DNA of 64,000 nucleotides from Pseudomonas citri. GTDB lineage: Bacteria > Pseudomonadota > Gammaproteobacteria > Pseudomonadales > Pseudomonadaceae. This document shows positions 8,715 to 16,427 of this stretch, piece after piece. A model generated the notes under the pieces. It did no database searches. It saw nothing but the letters and a program-made list of their open reading frames with translations, and was not told where the DNA came from. The stretch covers positions 1-64,000 of the forward strand of contig NZ_JAODAB010000028.1 in the NCBI RefSeq assembly GCF_025336485.1. Reading direction: 5' to 3'. A program made the position numbers and the translations under genes. Within the stretch, counting starts at the first letter, position 1. Each line of letters starts with the position of its first letter.

Positions 8715-9362
8715 ATGACTACCCAACGTCACTACTCGCCGATTGACCGTCTGCTGCTGCAAGCCGACGCCGCGATGCGTACGCTGTTGCCCTTCAGTGG
8801 CCAGCCATACCGTCCGTCGCCGGCGATCGTGCAGCCCGATGTGCAAATGAGTGACGAGCAAACCCGCCACGTTGCCGGGCTGATGCGCATCAACCACACC
8901 GGCGAGGTCTGCGCCCAGGCGCTGTATCAAGGCCAAGCGCTGACGGCGAAGCTGCCGCAGGTGCGTAAAGCCATGGAACATGCAGCCGAGGAAGAGATCG
9001 ATCATCTGGTCTGGTGCGAACAGCGCATCCGTCAATTGGGCAGCCATACCAGCGTCCTGAACCCGCTGTTCTATGGCATGTCATTCGGAATCGGCGCGGT
9101 GGCCGGGTTGATCAGCGACAAGGTCAGCCTTGGTTTTGTCGCGGCAACCGAACACCAGGTGTGCAAACACTTGAATGATCACCTGGAACAACTCCCCGCC
9201 GAAGACGAAAAGTCCCGGGCAATCCTGGAGCAAATGCGGGTAGATGAAGAGCAGCATGCTGAAAGTGCGCTTGAGGCAGGGGGTTTTCGCTTTCCGGCTC
9301 CAGTGAAATTCGGCATGAGCCTGCTGGCCAAGGTCATGACCAAAAGTACTTATCGGGTCTGA
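8715..9362 (+). CDS. coq7: 2-polyprenyl-3-methyl-6-methoxy-1,4-benzoquinone monooxygenase Coq7
   Basis: Di-iron hydroxylase of ubiquinone biosynthesis acting on demethoxyubiquinone, peripheral to the inner membrane. The 215-residue product carries the carboxylate-bridged di-iron ligand sets: GEVCAQALYQ, EEEIDHL, EHQVCKHLNDH and EEQHAESA. A GGAGG-type ribosome binding site precedes the ATG. A terminator follows. In P. aeruginosa speD lies next on this side; here it is absent and the osmC-like gene follows directly on the other strand. Confidence 0.96.
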   Translation: MTTQRHYSPIDRLLLQADAAMRTLLPFSGQPYRPSPAIVQPDVQMSDEQTRHVAGLMRINHTGEVCAQALYQGQALTAKLPQVRKAMEHAAEEEIDHLVWCEQRIRQLGSHTSVLNPLFYGMSFGIGAVAGLISDKVSLGFVAATEHQVCKHLNDHLEQLPAEDEKSRAILEQMRVDEEQHAESALEAGGFRFPAPVKFGMSLLAKVMTKSTYRV

Positions 9363-9417
9363 TTACCGTTATGGGTGGGAACCGTAGAGGTCTGCGCGGC
9401 GTTCCACCGACGGCATT

Positions 9418-9454
9418 AAAAAGGCGACAACCCAACGGTAGTCGCCCTTTTTTT
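9418..9454 (+). terminator. Intrinsic terminator after coq7
   Basis: GGCGAC (9423–9428) pairs with GTCGCC (9441–9446), flanked by an A-run on the left and seven T residues at 9448–9454 on the right. The A-run means it can work for the convergent osmC-like gene too. Confidence 0.88.
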
Positions 9455-9504
9455 GCCTGTTTTTCCAAGTCGCGTATCAACTGACGCAACCAGCGGCCAT
9501 CGAT

Positions 9505-9927
9505 TCAACCCAACTCGATGATTTCATAGTCATGAGTGATTTCGACACCGGCGGCACCGAGCATGATCGAGGCGGAGCAGTACTTCTCGGCAGACAGCTC
9601 GATGGCGCGCTTGACCTGGGCCTCTTTCAGCGCTCGCCCCTTCACCACAAAGTGCATGTGGATCTTGGTGAACACCTTCGGATCCTCGGTGGCCCGCTCC
9701 GCGTCCAGAAAGGCTTCGCAGCTTTCAACAGCCTGGCGAGACTTCTTGAGAATACTGACCACGTCGAAATTGCTGCAGCCACCCACACCCAGCAAGAGCA
9801 TCTCCATCGGCCGTACGCCCAGGTTCCGACCGCCGGCCTCCGGCGGCCCGTCCATGACAACCACATGACCGCTGCCCGATTCACCGAGGAACATGGCTTC
9901 GCCAGCCCATTGGATGCGTGCCTTCAT
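9505..9927 (-). CDS. OsmC family peroxiredoxin-like protein
   Basis: Thiol-dependent hydroperoxide reductase family (OsmC/Ohr/YhfA). The 140-residue product has two conserved cysteines, in GVGGCSNFDVVSIL and SAEKYCSASIMLG, the pair that acts on organic peroxides or in related redox roles. I chose the ATG giving MKARIQWAGEAMFLGES; a start 14 codons upstream is less like the family. It is divergent from vfr across a 232-base region with a 13-bp palindrome and a terminator-like hairpin. The YhfA-type branch fits best; the substrate is not known. Confidence 0.9.
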   Translation of the reverse strand: MKARIQWAGEAMFLGESGSGHVVVMDGPPEAGGRNLGVRPMEMLLLGVGGCSNFDVVSILKKSRQAVESCEAFLDAERATEDPKVFTKIHMHFVVKGRALKEAQVKRAIELSAEKYCSASIMLGAAGVEITHDYEIIELG

Positions 9928-9999
9928 CGCCAAGACTCCATTGTTAAAAAATGGTCGCCAGCTTAGCACAGCGCTCTAGCAAGACAGCCCCCGCCTTAG

Positions 10000-10012
10000 G
10001 ACGCCGGGCGTC
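10000..10012. promoter_or_regulatory. 13-bp palindrome between osmC-like gene and vfr
   Basis: GACGCC-G-GGCGTC is a perfect odd palindrome in the divergent region. It could be an operator for either gene, but no regulator is identified and it does not match the Vfr/CRP consensus TGTGA-N6-TCACA. Confidence 0.3.
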
Positions 10013-10071
10013 TGTATGTAGGTAAATTCTCCAATCAAGTAGGGATACCTCTGTTAAGCTGGCGCCCCACG

Positions 10072-10093
10072 GCTGGCTTATGGCCAGCTTTTT
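10072..10093 (+). terminator. Terminator-like hairpin in the vfr leader
   Basis: GCTGGC (10072–10077), a five-base loop and GCCAGC (10083–10088) are followed by TTTTT (10089–10093). It lies about 67 bases before the vfr start and points the same way as vfr. The gene on the other side reads away, so no upstream gene needs this terminator; it is either an attenuator of vfr or the end of a short RNA. Confidence 0.55.
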
Positions 10094-10159
10094 GCGATGG
10101 CCATTCGCCCTAATAAGAAAATCAAATCAACGCATTGAGCAGTCTTTCGGGATACAACC

Positions 10160-10804
10160 ATGGTTGCCATTACTCCCACACTCAAGATCAAGAACCTCGA
10201 CAAACTGCTGATGCATTGTCAGCGTCGCCGTTATCCGGCCAAGCACAACATCATCTGCGCCGGCGACCGTTCCGACACATTGTTTTTCATCACCAAGGGT
10301 TCGGTGACCATCCTCATAGAGGACGACGAGGGTCGGGAAATGATCATCGCCTACCTTAACTCCGGCGATTTTTTCGGCGAGTTGGGGCTGTTCGAACAGG
10401 CGGGTAAGGAGCAGCAGCGCAGCGCCTGGGTGCGAGCCAAGGTCGAATGTGAAGTTGCGGAAATCAGCTACGCCAAATTCCGGGAACTGTCTCTGCAAGA
10501 CCCGGACATTCTTTACGTGCTCAGCGGACAAATCGCACAACGCCTGCGTAATACCACGCGCAAAGTAGGCGATCTCGCGTTTTTTGACGTGACAGGACGA
10601 GTCGCCCGCTGCCTGCTGGAACTGTGCAAGCAGCCCGATGCGATGACTCACCCCGATGGCATGCAGATCAAGGTGACCCGCCAGGAAATCGGCCGAATCG
10701 TCGGCTGTTCTCGCGAGATGGTCGGGCGTGTGCTCAAGGATCTGGAAGAACGCAACCTGGTCAACGTCAAAGGCAAGACCATGGTGGTGTTCGGAACACG
10801 TTAA
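10160..10804 (+). CDS. vfr: cAMP-activated global regulator Vfr (CRP family)
   Basis: Pseudomonas homologue of CRP, which binds cAMP and controls virulence, motility and secretion genes. The 214-residue product has the cyclic-nucleotide domain with the phosphate-binding cassette GELGLFE...QQRSAWVRA, a central dimer helix containing RNTTRK, and a C-terminal helix-turn-helix TRQEIGRIVGCSREMVGRVL. Its TAA overlaps the stop codon of the convergent lipoate-ligase-like gene by four bases. Upstream is a terminator-like hairpin that may control its expression. Confidence 0.96.
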   Translation: MVAITPTLKIKNLDKLLMHCQRRRYPAKHNIICAGDRSDTLFFITKGSVTILIEDDEGREMIIAYLNSGDFFGELGLFEQAGKEQQRSAWVRAKVECEVAEISYAKFRELSLQDPDILYVLSGQIAQRLRNTTRKVGDLAFFDVTGRVARCLLELCKQPDAMTHPDGMQIKVTRQEIGRIVGCSREMVGRVLKDLEERNLVNVKGKTMVVFGTR

Positions 10805-11502
10805 GCGTCGAGCAAACGGCTCAGCAAAGTCCGATACAGCGCCTCAAGCCGCTCCAAGGCGTCAGGCGCCTGGAACTTTTCATGCAAGGCAATGTGGCTC
10901 TCGGCGCGCACCCGCTGCTCCAGGCCGCACGCTTCATTGAAGCGATTGACCGCCGCGACCATGGACTCACGCTCGTTTTCCAACAGCAACGCACCATGGA
11001 CCAAGCCCACCGGACGCTGTCCGCCCTTGCTCTGGCGCCAGCGTTGAGCAGTGCCGACCATTTTCCGGGCGTCGAGATTGACATTGAATCGCCCGTCGCA
11101 AAACGCGCCAGGCACCTCACCCAGCGACGCCACCCCGCCCAACTCATCCAGCAGTTGGCAGATAGGGTCGCATAGCCGCCGATACGCGGTTTCGATCCGT
11201 CCGTGATCGCCTTCGCTACGCGGTGGCGCATAGACCAGGGCGATATTGACGGTAGCGGCCGATTGCGGCACCGGTTCACCGCCGGTTTCGCGCAACAGGA
11301 CTGGCCAGCCATGGCCGGCCGATACCTCGCAGGCGTGTTCGAACCCTGGCAAGCGACTCAAGCGACGCGGCATGACCAGCGCACGGTCATGGGGTTGCCA
11401 GAACAGCAGGCCGAACTCCGCGTCGCCCGCACAAATGCTGGCCAACAGGTCCTGTTCGGCTTGCAGGCCGGCTTCGACGGTCAAGGAAACCACTGGCGAC
11501 AT
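10801..11502 (-). CDS. Lipoate-protein ligase-like protein (BPL/LplA/LipB fold)
   Basis: Probable member of the biotin/lipoyl ligase superfamily. The 233-residue product shows the layout of the LplA catalytic domain: an acceptor-side segment LLRETGGEPVPQSAATVNIALVY (where LplA proteins have RRxSGGG.V.H), then GRFNVNLDARKMVGTAQRWR with the conserved lysine region, then GLVHGALLLE. The RRxSGGG motif is altered to RETGGEP, so ordinary lipoate ligation should not be assumed. It lies 4 bases downstream of trpC on the same strand and converges on vfr with a 4-base overlap of stop codons. Confidence 0.78.
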   Translation of the reverse strand: MSPVVSLTVEAGLQAEQDLLASICAGDAEFGLLFWQPHDRALVMPRRLSRLPGFEHACEVSAGHGWPVLLRETGGEPVPQSAATVNIALVYAPPRSEGDHGRIETAYRRLCDPICQLLDELGGVASLGEVPGAFCDGRFNVNLDARKMVGTAQRWRQSKGGQRPVGLVHGALLLENERESMVAAVNRFNEACGLEQRVRAESHIALHEKFQAPDALERLEALYRTLLSRLLDA

Positions 11503-11506
11503 CGGA

Positions 11507-12343
11507 TCAGTCCAGCGTCGAGCCGCTCACAGGCAGGCCGCGTTCAGGAAAGAACAGTCGTTGCAGTTCCGTGCCCGGGCTCTCGGCACGCATGAACGCC
11601 TCGCCCACCAGGAACGAATACACATCGCTGACTTCCATCAACTCGACGTCGGCCCGGTTGAGGATGCCACTTTCGGTGATGACCAGGCGATCACGCGGGA
11701 TCCGTGGCAACAGGTCCAGGGTGGTTTCCAGGCTGACTTCAAAGGTATGCAGGTTGCGGTTATTCACGCCGACCAGCTTGGTATCGAGGGTTTTCAAAGC
11801 CCGTTCCAGCTCATCGCCGTCGTGGACTTCCACCAGCACGTCCAGGCCCACGCCTTTGGCCACGGCCGCCAGCTCGGCCATTTTCACATCATCCAAGGCA
11901 GAAACGATCAACAGCACGCAATCGGCACCCAGCGCGCGAGCCTCGACGATCTGGTAGGGGTCGATCATGAAGTCCTTGCGGATCACCGGCAGCTTGCAGG
12001 CCGCCCGCGCCTGCTTGAGGTAATCGTCCGAGCCTTGGAAAAAATCGACATCGGTCAACACCGAGAGGCAAGTCGCCCCGCCCTTTTCATAGCTCTTGGC
12101 AATGTCGGCCGGAACGAAATGCTCGCGGATGACGCCCTTGCTCGGGGACGCCTTCTTGATTTCAGCGATGACCGCCGGCTGTTTTTTCTTGGCCTGATCG
12201 ATCAGGGCCTGGGCAAAGCCGCGAGGTGCATCGGCTGAGCGCGCCAGATTCTCAAGCTCAGCCAGGCTGACTCGAGCACGGCGCTCGGCCACTTCCTGCG
12301 CTTTGCGAGCGAGGATTTTTTCCAGAACCGTTGGCACACTCAT
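11507..12343 (-). CDS. trpC: Indole-3-glycerol phosphate synthase
   Basis: Fourth step of tryptophan synthesis, ring closure of CdRP to indoleglycerol phosphate. The 278-residue barrel contains VIAEIKKASPSKG, GATCLSVLTDVDFFQG, LPVIRKDFMIDPYQI and the phosphate-binding ITESGI and SFLVGEAFM segments. Stand-alone TrpC, not fused to TrpF, as normal in Pseudomonas. Its start overlaps the end of trpD by four bases, giving translational coupling. Confidence 0.97.
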   Translation of the reverse strand: MSVPTVLEKILARKAQEVAERRARVSLAELENLARSADAPRGFAQALIDQAKKKQPAVIAEIKKASPSKGVIREHFVPADIAKSYEKGGATCLSVLTDVDFFQGSDDYLKQARAACKLPVIRKDFMIDPYQIVEARALGADCVLLIVSALDDVKMAELAAVAKGVGLDVLVEVHDGDELERALKTLDTKLVGVNNRNLHTFEVSLETTLDLLPRIPRDRLVITESGILNRADVELMEVSDVYSFLVGEAFMRAESPGTELQRLFFPERGLPVSGSTLD

Positions 12344-13389
12344 CCTTCATTCTCCACTTTGAATACGGCGGTAAATGCCCCCAGCTCCTCGAGCTTCTCC
12401 CTGGCGAGCCCCGTGTGCAGGGCGTCATGGGCCAGTTCCACGCCTTGCTTGAGGCTGCTGGCATGGTCGGCGGCGTACAGCGCCGCACCGGCATTGAGTA
12501 CGATCATCTCGGCGGCCTTCTGGCCATTCTCGGTCTTGCGGCGCCCCAGGGCATCGCGAATCAGCTCCAGCGACTGGCCCGGGCCATCGACCGCCAGCCC
12601 GTGCAGGCTCTGGCTCTTCATGCCCAGGTCTTCAGGTTCGACCCAATACTCGCTGATCTGATCATTCTTCAGTTCAGCCACGAAGGTAGGCGCCGCCAGG
12701 CTGAACTCATCCAGGCCGTCCTTGGAATGGACCACCAGCACGTGCTTGCTGCCCAGACGCTGCAGCACTTCGGCCAGTGGCCGGCACAACGCCTGGTTGA
12801 AGACACCCACTACCTGGTGTTTCACGCCGGCCGGATTCGTAAGCGGGCCGAGCATGTTGAACAACGTGCGCAGCCCCAGGTCACGCCGTGGCGCCGCGGC
12901 ATGCTTCATGGCGCGGTGATGGGTCTGGGCAAACATGAAGCCGATGCCAACGTTATCGATGCAGCGCGCGACCTGGACCGGGGTCAGGTTCAGGTAGATG
13001 CCGGCGGCCTCCAGCAAGTCGGCGCTACCGCTCTTGCCGGAAACCGCACGGTTGCCATGCTTGGCCACGGTGCAGCCGGCCGCCGCGACGACGAAAGCCG
13101 AGGCGGTGGACACGTTGAAAATGTTCGCGCCGTCACCACCGGTGCCGACCACATCCACGACGCCGTCCAGGGTCTTGAGTTCGACTTTGTCCGCCAGCTC
13201 GCGCATCACCGAAACGGCACCAACGATTTCATCGATGCTTTCGCTCTTCATGCGCATGGCCATCATGAACGCGCCAATCTGCGCCTCGGTGCATTGGCCG
13301 GTCATGATCTCGCGCATCACGTCGCGCATCTCATCGGTGCTCAGGTCGAGATGGGCGACGATACGGCTCAGGGCTGTCTTGATATCCAT
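12340..13389 (-). CDS. trpD: Anthranilate phosphoribosyltransferase
   Basis: Transfers phosphoribose from PRPP to anthranilate. The 349-residue product has the PRPP and Mg-binding VGTGGDGANIFNVSTASAFVVAAAG region, KHGNRAVSGKSGSADLLEA and GPLTNPA. Not fused to TrpG, in contrast to enteric bacteria. It lies 9 bases after trpG and overlaps trpC. Confidence 0.97.
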   Translation of the reverse strand: MDIKTALSRIVAHLDLSTDEMRDVMREIMTGQCTEAQIGAFMMAMRMKSESIDEIVGAVSVMRELADKVELKTLDGVVDVVGTGGDGANIFNVSTASAFVVAAAGCTVAKHGNRAVSGKSGSADLLEAAGIYLNLTPVQVARCIDNVGIGFMFAQTHHRAMKHAAAPRRDLGLRTLFNMLGPLTNPAGVKHQVVGVFNQALCRPLAEVLQRLGSKHVLVVHSKDGLDEFSLAAPTFVAELKNDQISEYWVEPEDLGMKSQSLHGLAVDGPGQSLELIRDALGRRKTENGQKAAEMIVLNAGAALYAADHASSLKQGVELAHDALHTGLAREKLEELGAFTAVFKVENEG

Positions 13390-13398
13390 GAAAAGTCC

Positions 13399-13992
13399 TT
13401 AGCGCGTGCCGCCGGTTTGTTTGAGGAAGTTGGCAAACAGCTCGTGACCCTGTTCAGTGAGAATAGACTCGGGATGAAATTGCACCCCCTCGATATTCAA
13501 GGTCTTGTGGCGCAGGCCCATGATCTCATCCACCGAACCGTCCTCATGTTGAGTCCAGGCCGTCAGTTCCAGGCAGTCTGGCAGCGTTTCGTGCTTGACG
13601 ACCAAGGAGTGATAGCGGGTGACGGTCAGCGGGTTGTTCAACCCTGCGAAAACGCCCTTGTCCTGGTGGAACAGCGGGCTGGTCTTGCCGTGCATGACTT
13701 GCCGGGCGCGCACGACGTCGCCGCCGAAGGCCTGGCCGATCGACTGGTGGCCCAGGCAGACACCCAGAATCGGCAGTTTGCCGGCGAAATGCTTGATAGC
13801 GTCGATGGAAATGCCCGCTTCGGTCGGCGTGCACGGGCCGGGTGAAACCACAATGCGCTCAGGCTTGAGGGCTTCGATTTCGGCGATGGTCAATTCGTCG
13901 TTGCGCACCACCTTGACCTCGGCGCCCAGCTCGCCGAGGTACTGCACAACGTTGTAGGTAAAAGAGTCGTAATTATCGATCATCAGCAACAT
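13399..13992 (-). CDS. trpG: Anthranilate synthase component II (glutamine amidotransferase)
   Basis: Glutaminase subunit that supplies ammonia to TrpE. The 197-residue class I amidotransferase has the nucleophile elbow GVCLGHQSIGQAFGG and the C-terminal His-Glu dyad in VQFHPESILTEQG. trpE ends only 64 bases upstream on the same strand, so trpE and trpGDC may form one transcript here. In P. aeruginosa the trpE–trpG junction carries the R/F pyocin cluster; this copy is empty. Confidence 0.96.
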   Translation of the reverse strand: MLLMIDNYDSFTYNVVQYLGELGAEVKVVRNDELTIAEIEALKPERIVVSPGPCTPTEAGISIDAIKHFAGKLPILGVCLGHQSIGQAFGGDVVRARQVMHGKTSPLFHQDKGVFAGLNNPLTVTRYHSLVVKHETLPDCLELTAWTQHEDGSVDEIMGLRHKTLNIEGVQFHPESILTEQGHELFANFLKQTGGTR

Positions 13993-14056
13993 GGCGTAAG
14001 CAACCTATTGAATTCTGACTTAAAGAGAGTCTTCGGGGATTGGCCCACAGGAAGGC

Positions 14057-15538
14057 TCAACCGTTCGAGGTCTGCTCGGCCAGCGCCACGGCACGGAACA
14101 TGGCCCGGCGCTTGTTCAGGGTTTCTTCCCACTCCAGCGCCGGCACCGAGTCGGCGACGATACCGCCGCCGGCCTGCACGTGCAGCTCACCGTCCTTGAT
14201 CACGGCGGTGCGGATGGCGATGGCCGTGTCCATGTTGCCGTTCCAGGCGAAGTACCCCACGGCCCCGCCGTATACGCCACGCTTGACCGGCTCCAGCTCA
14301 TCGATGATTTCCATCGCGCGGATTTTCGGCGCGCCGGACAAGGTGCCCGCCGGCAGGATCGCCCGCAAGGCGTCCATGGCTGTCAGCCCAGCCTTCAATT
14401 GGCCGGTAACGTTGGAAACGATGTGCATCACGTTGGAATAGCGCTCGATGACCATCTTCTCGGTGAGTTTCACCGAACCGATTTCCGAGACCCGCCCGGT
14501 GTCGTTGCGTCCCAGGTCGATCAGCATCAGGTGCTCGGCGATTTCCTTGGCGTCCGACAACAGATCTTCTTCCAGCGCCCGGTCGGCTTCTTCCGTGGCG
14601 CCCCGGGGCCGGGTGCCGGCGATCGGACGCACGGTGATCAGGTTGTCTTCGACCCGCACCAGTACTTCCGGCGAACTGCCCACGACATGGAAGTCGCCGA
14701 AGTTGAAGAAGTACATGTAGGGCGTCGGGTTGAAGCAGCGCAGTGCCCGGTAAAGATCGATGGGCGCCGCCTTGAAGTCGATGGACATCCGTTGCGACGG
14801 CACGACCTGCATGCAGTCGCCGGCCAGGATGTATTCCTTGATGGTGTCGACGGCCCGCTCGTAATCGCCTTGAGTGAAACTGGAACGGAACACCGGGTCG
14901 GCCACCGACTGCTTGCTGAAATCCAGGCCCGGGCGCGGGGTGATCGGTTGGCGGAGTTTTTCCAACAGCGCCTGCAGGCTTTGCTGGCCTTGCTCGTAGG
15001 CATCTTCCCGGGACGGATCGGCCAGGACGATGGCGTGCATCTTGCCGGCGAGGTTATCGAAGACGACAACGGCATCGGAGACCATCAGCAAGATGTCCGG
15101 TACGCCCAGCGGGTCGGGGTTCGGACAGGTGCCCAGGCGTTTTTCCACATAACGCACGCAATCGTAGCCGAAATACCCCACCAGACCACCGTTGAAGCGC
15201 GGCAAGCCGGGAATGGTCGGCACGTTGTAGCGCGCCTTGAAGGTTTCGACGAAGGCCAGCGGGTCTTCGACCTCGTGGCGCTCGATCTCGACGCCGTCGT
15301 GGCTCACGCTGATGCGATGGCCATGGACCCGCAGCACGGTGCGGCACGGCAGGCCAATGATGGAGTAACGCCCCCACTTCTCACCGCCCTGCACCGACTC
15401 GAGCAGGTAGGAGTTGGGTTGGTCGGCCAGCTTGAGGTAGATCGACAGCGGCGTGTCGAAGTCGGCCAGGGTTTCGCAGGCAAGCGGGATGCGGTTGTAG
15501 CCGGCAGCGGCTAGACGCAGGAATTCTTCACGGATCAT
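14057..15538 (-). CDS. trpE: Anthranilate synthase component I
   Basis: Converts chorismate to anthranilate with ammonia from TrpG. The 493-residue product has the tryptophan feedback-site element LLESVQGGEKWGRYSIIG in the N-terminal domain and the chorismate-binding domain with IAGTRPRGATEEAD, DLGRNDTGRVS and GTLSGAPKIRAMEII. A GAGG ribosome binding site precedes the ATG. The 70 bases upstream, together with the end of gph, hold a probable leader peptide and hairpins; see the separate entry. Confidence 0.97.
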   Translation of the reverse strand: MIREEFLRLAAAGYNRIPLACETLADFDTPLSIYLKLADQPNSYLLESVQGGEKWGRYSIIGLPCRTVLRVHGHRISVSHDGVEIERHEVEDPLAFVETFKARYNVPTIPGLPRFNGGLVGYFGYDCVRYVEKRLGTCPNPDPLGVPDILLMVSDAVVVFDNLAGKMHAIVLADPSREDAYEQGQQSLQALLEKLRQPITPRPGLDFSKQSVADPVFRSSFTQGDYERAVDTIKEYILAGDCMQVVPSQRMSIDFKAAPIDLYRALRCFNPTPYMYFFNFGDFHVVGSSPEVLVRVEDNLITVRPIAGTRPRGATEEADRALEEDLLSDAKEIAEHLMLIDLGRNDTGRVSEIGSVKLTEKMVIERYSNVMHIVSNVTGQLKAGLTAMDALRAILPAGTLSGAPKIRAMEIIDELEPVKRGVYGGAVGYFAWNGNMDTAIAIRTAVIKDGELHVQAGGGIVADSVPALEWEETLNKRRAMFRAVALAEQTSNG

Positions 15539-15653
15539 GGGGTGCCTCGTGGCAAGAGGAGCTGACAGTCAGGTATGCAAACGCGCCGGATAACCGGCCA
15601 GGATCACGTCAGGCGCGCCAACGCCAACGGGCCAGGGCCTTGATGACTTTCAT
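15539..15653 (-). promoter_or_regulatory. Probable trpE attenuator with leader peptide inside the gph 3' end
   Basis: On the minus strand the last 14 codons of gph read MKVIKALARWRWRA and stop, with an in-frame ATG at 15651–15653 and two TGG codons in three positions just before the stop. The 70 bases after it contain a hairpin GCCGG-TTAT-CCGGC. The bases CGCGCC, overlapping the codons after the last Trp, can pair instead with GGCGCG at the 3' side of that hairpin. This is the arrangement of a Trp-codon attenuator, and trpE of P. putida is known to be attenuated. There is no strong T-run (only TTT), so the mode of termination is unclear. Confidence 0.55.
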
Positions 15654-16427
15654 CCAGAGTTTGCGAGTGACCACCACGATGGCGTTTCCAGAAGAGGATT
15701 GAACAGCGTCGGGCAACGTTATCTCAGCCGCCGGGTCCAGGCAACCGGGAATTAACAAGCGCAAATCGTCGATGACCAGCGTTGGAAACTCTTCGGCGAT
15801 GGGCCGGCCATGGTTATAGCCGTAACTCAGCGCCACGCATTTGACCCCTGCCCCTTTTGCCGCCAGCACATCGCTGCGCGAATCGCCGACGAACAGCGAT
15901 TGGGACGCCGGGATGTTGGCCATTTTCATCACGAAAAACAGCGCGGCCGGGTCAGGTTTCTTCTGCGGCAAGGTGTCGCCGCCGATGATCCAGCGGAAAT
16001 AGCGGCCGATCTTCATCTGATCCAACAGCGGGGCGACGAAGCGCTCCGGCTTGTTGGTGATCAGCGCCATTTCCACGCCTTGCTTCTTCAGCCATTTGAG
16101 GGTGGAACGCACGCCGGGGTAGACCACCGTCAGTTGGTGATTGTCCTCGTAGGCTTCGTTGAACAGCTCCAGCGCCCGCTCAGCCTCGGCATCATCGACA
16201 CCCTCGGCGTCAATATGATTGGCCAGCGCGCGACGCACCAGCGTCGGCGCGCCGTTGCCGACCCACTGGCGCACCGCGTCGAGGCCGGCGGGCGGGCGCC
16301 CGAGCTTGAGCAGCATGGTGTCCACGGCTGCCGCAAGGTCCGGGACCGAATCGACCAATGTGCCATCGAGGTCGAACATCACCAGACGCGGCAGGCTGCC
16401 GGGAAACAACTGCTCGAAACCGCTCAT
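15609..16427 (-). CDS. gph: Phosphoglycolate phosphatase
   Basis: HAD-family phosphatase that removes 2-phosphoglycolate, in the cytoplasm. The 272-residue product has motif I MFDLDGTLVDS, motif II LITNKPERF, and motif III/IV KPDPAALFFV and VGDSRSDVLAAKGAG. A tail of about 45 residues extends past the usual end of the fold and finishes in MKVIKALARWRWRA, which probably exists as the trpE leader peptide rather than for enzyme function. Its start overlaps the stop of rpe by four bases. Confidence 0.95.
   Translation of the reverse strand: MSGFEQLFPGSLPRLVMFDLDGTLVDSVPDLAAAVDTMLLKLGRPPAGLDAVRQWVGNGAPTLVRRALANHIDAEGVDDAEAERALELFNEAYEDNHQLTVVYPGVRSTLKWLKKQGVEMALITNKPERFVAPLLDQMKIGRYFRWIIGGDTLPQKKPDPAALFFVMKMANIPASQSLFVGDSRSDVLAAKGAGVKCVALSYGYNHGRPIAEEFPTLVIDDLRLLIPGCLDPAAEITLPDAVQSSSGNAIVVVTRKLWMKVIKALARWRWRA

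Noticed and set aside
9970..10159. A Vfr autoregulation site of the form TGTGA-N6-TCACA
   Set aside because: No such sequence is present in the divergent region; the palindrome at 10000 is unlike it.
12331..15514. Long plus-strand open frames (504 and 444 codons)
   Set aside because: They are shadows of trpD, trpG and trpE, whose motifs are intact on the minus strand.
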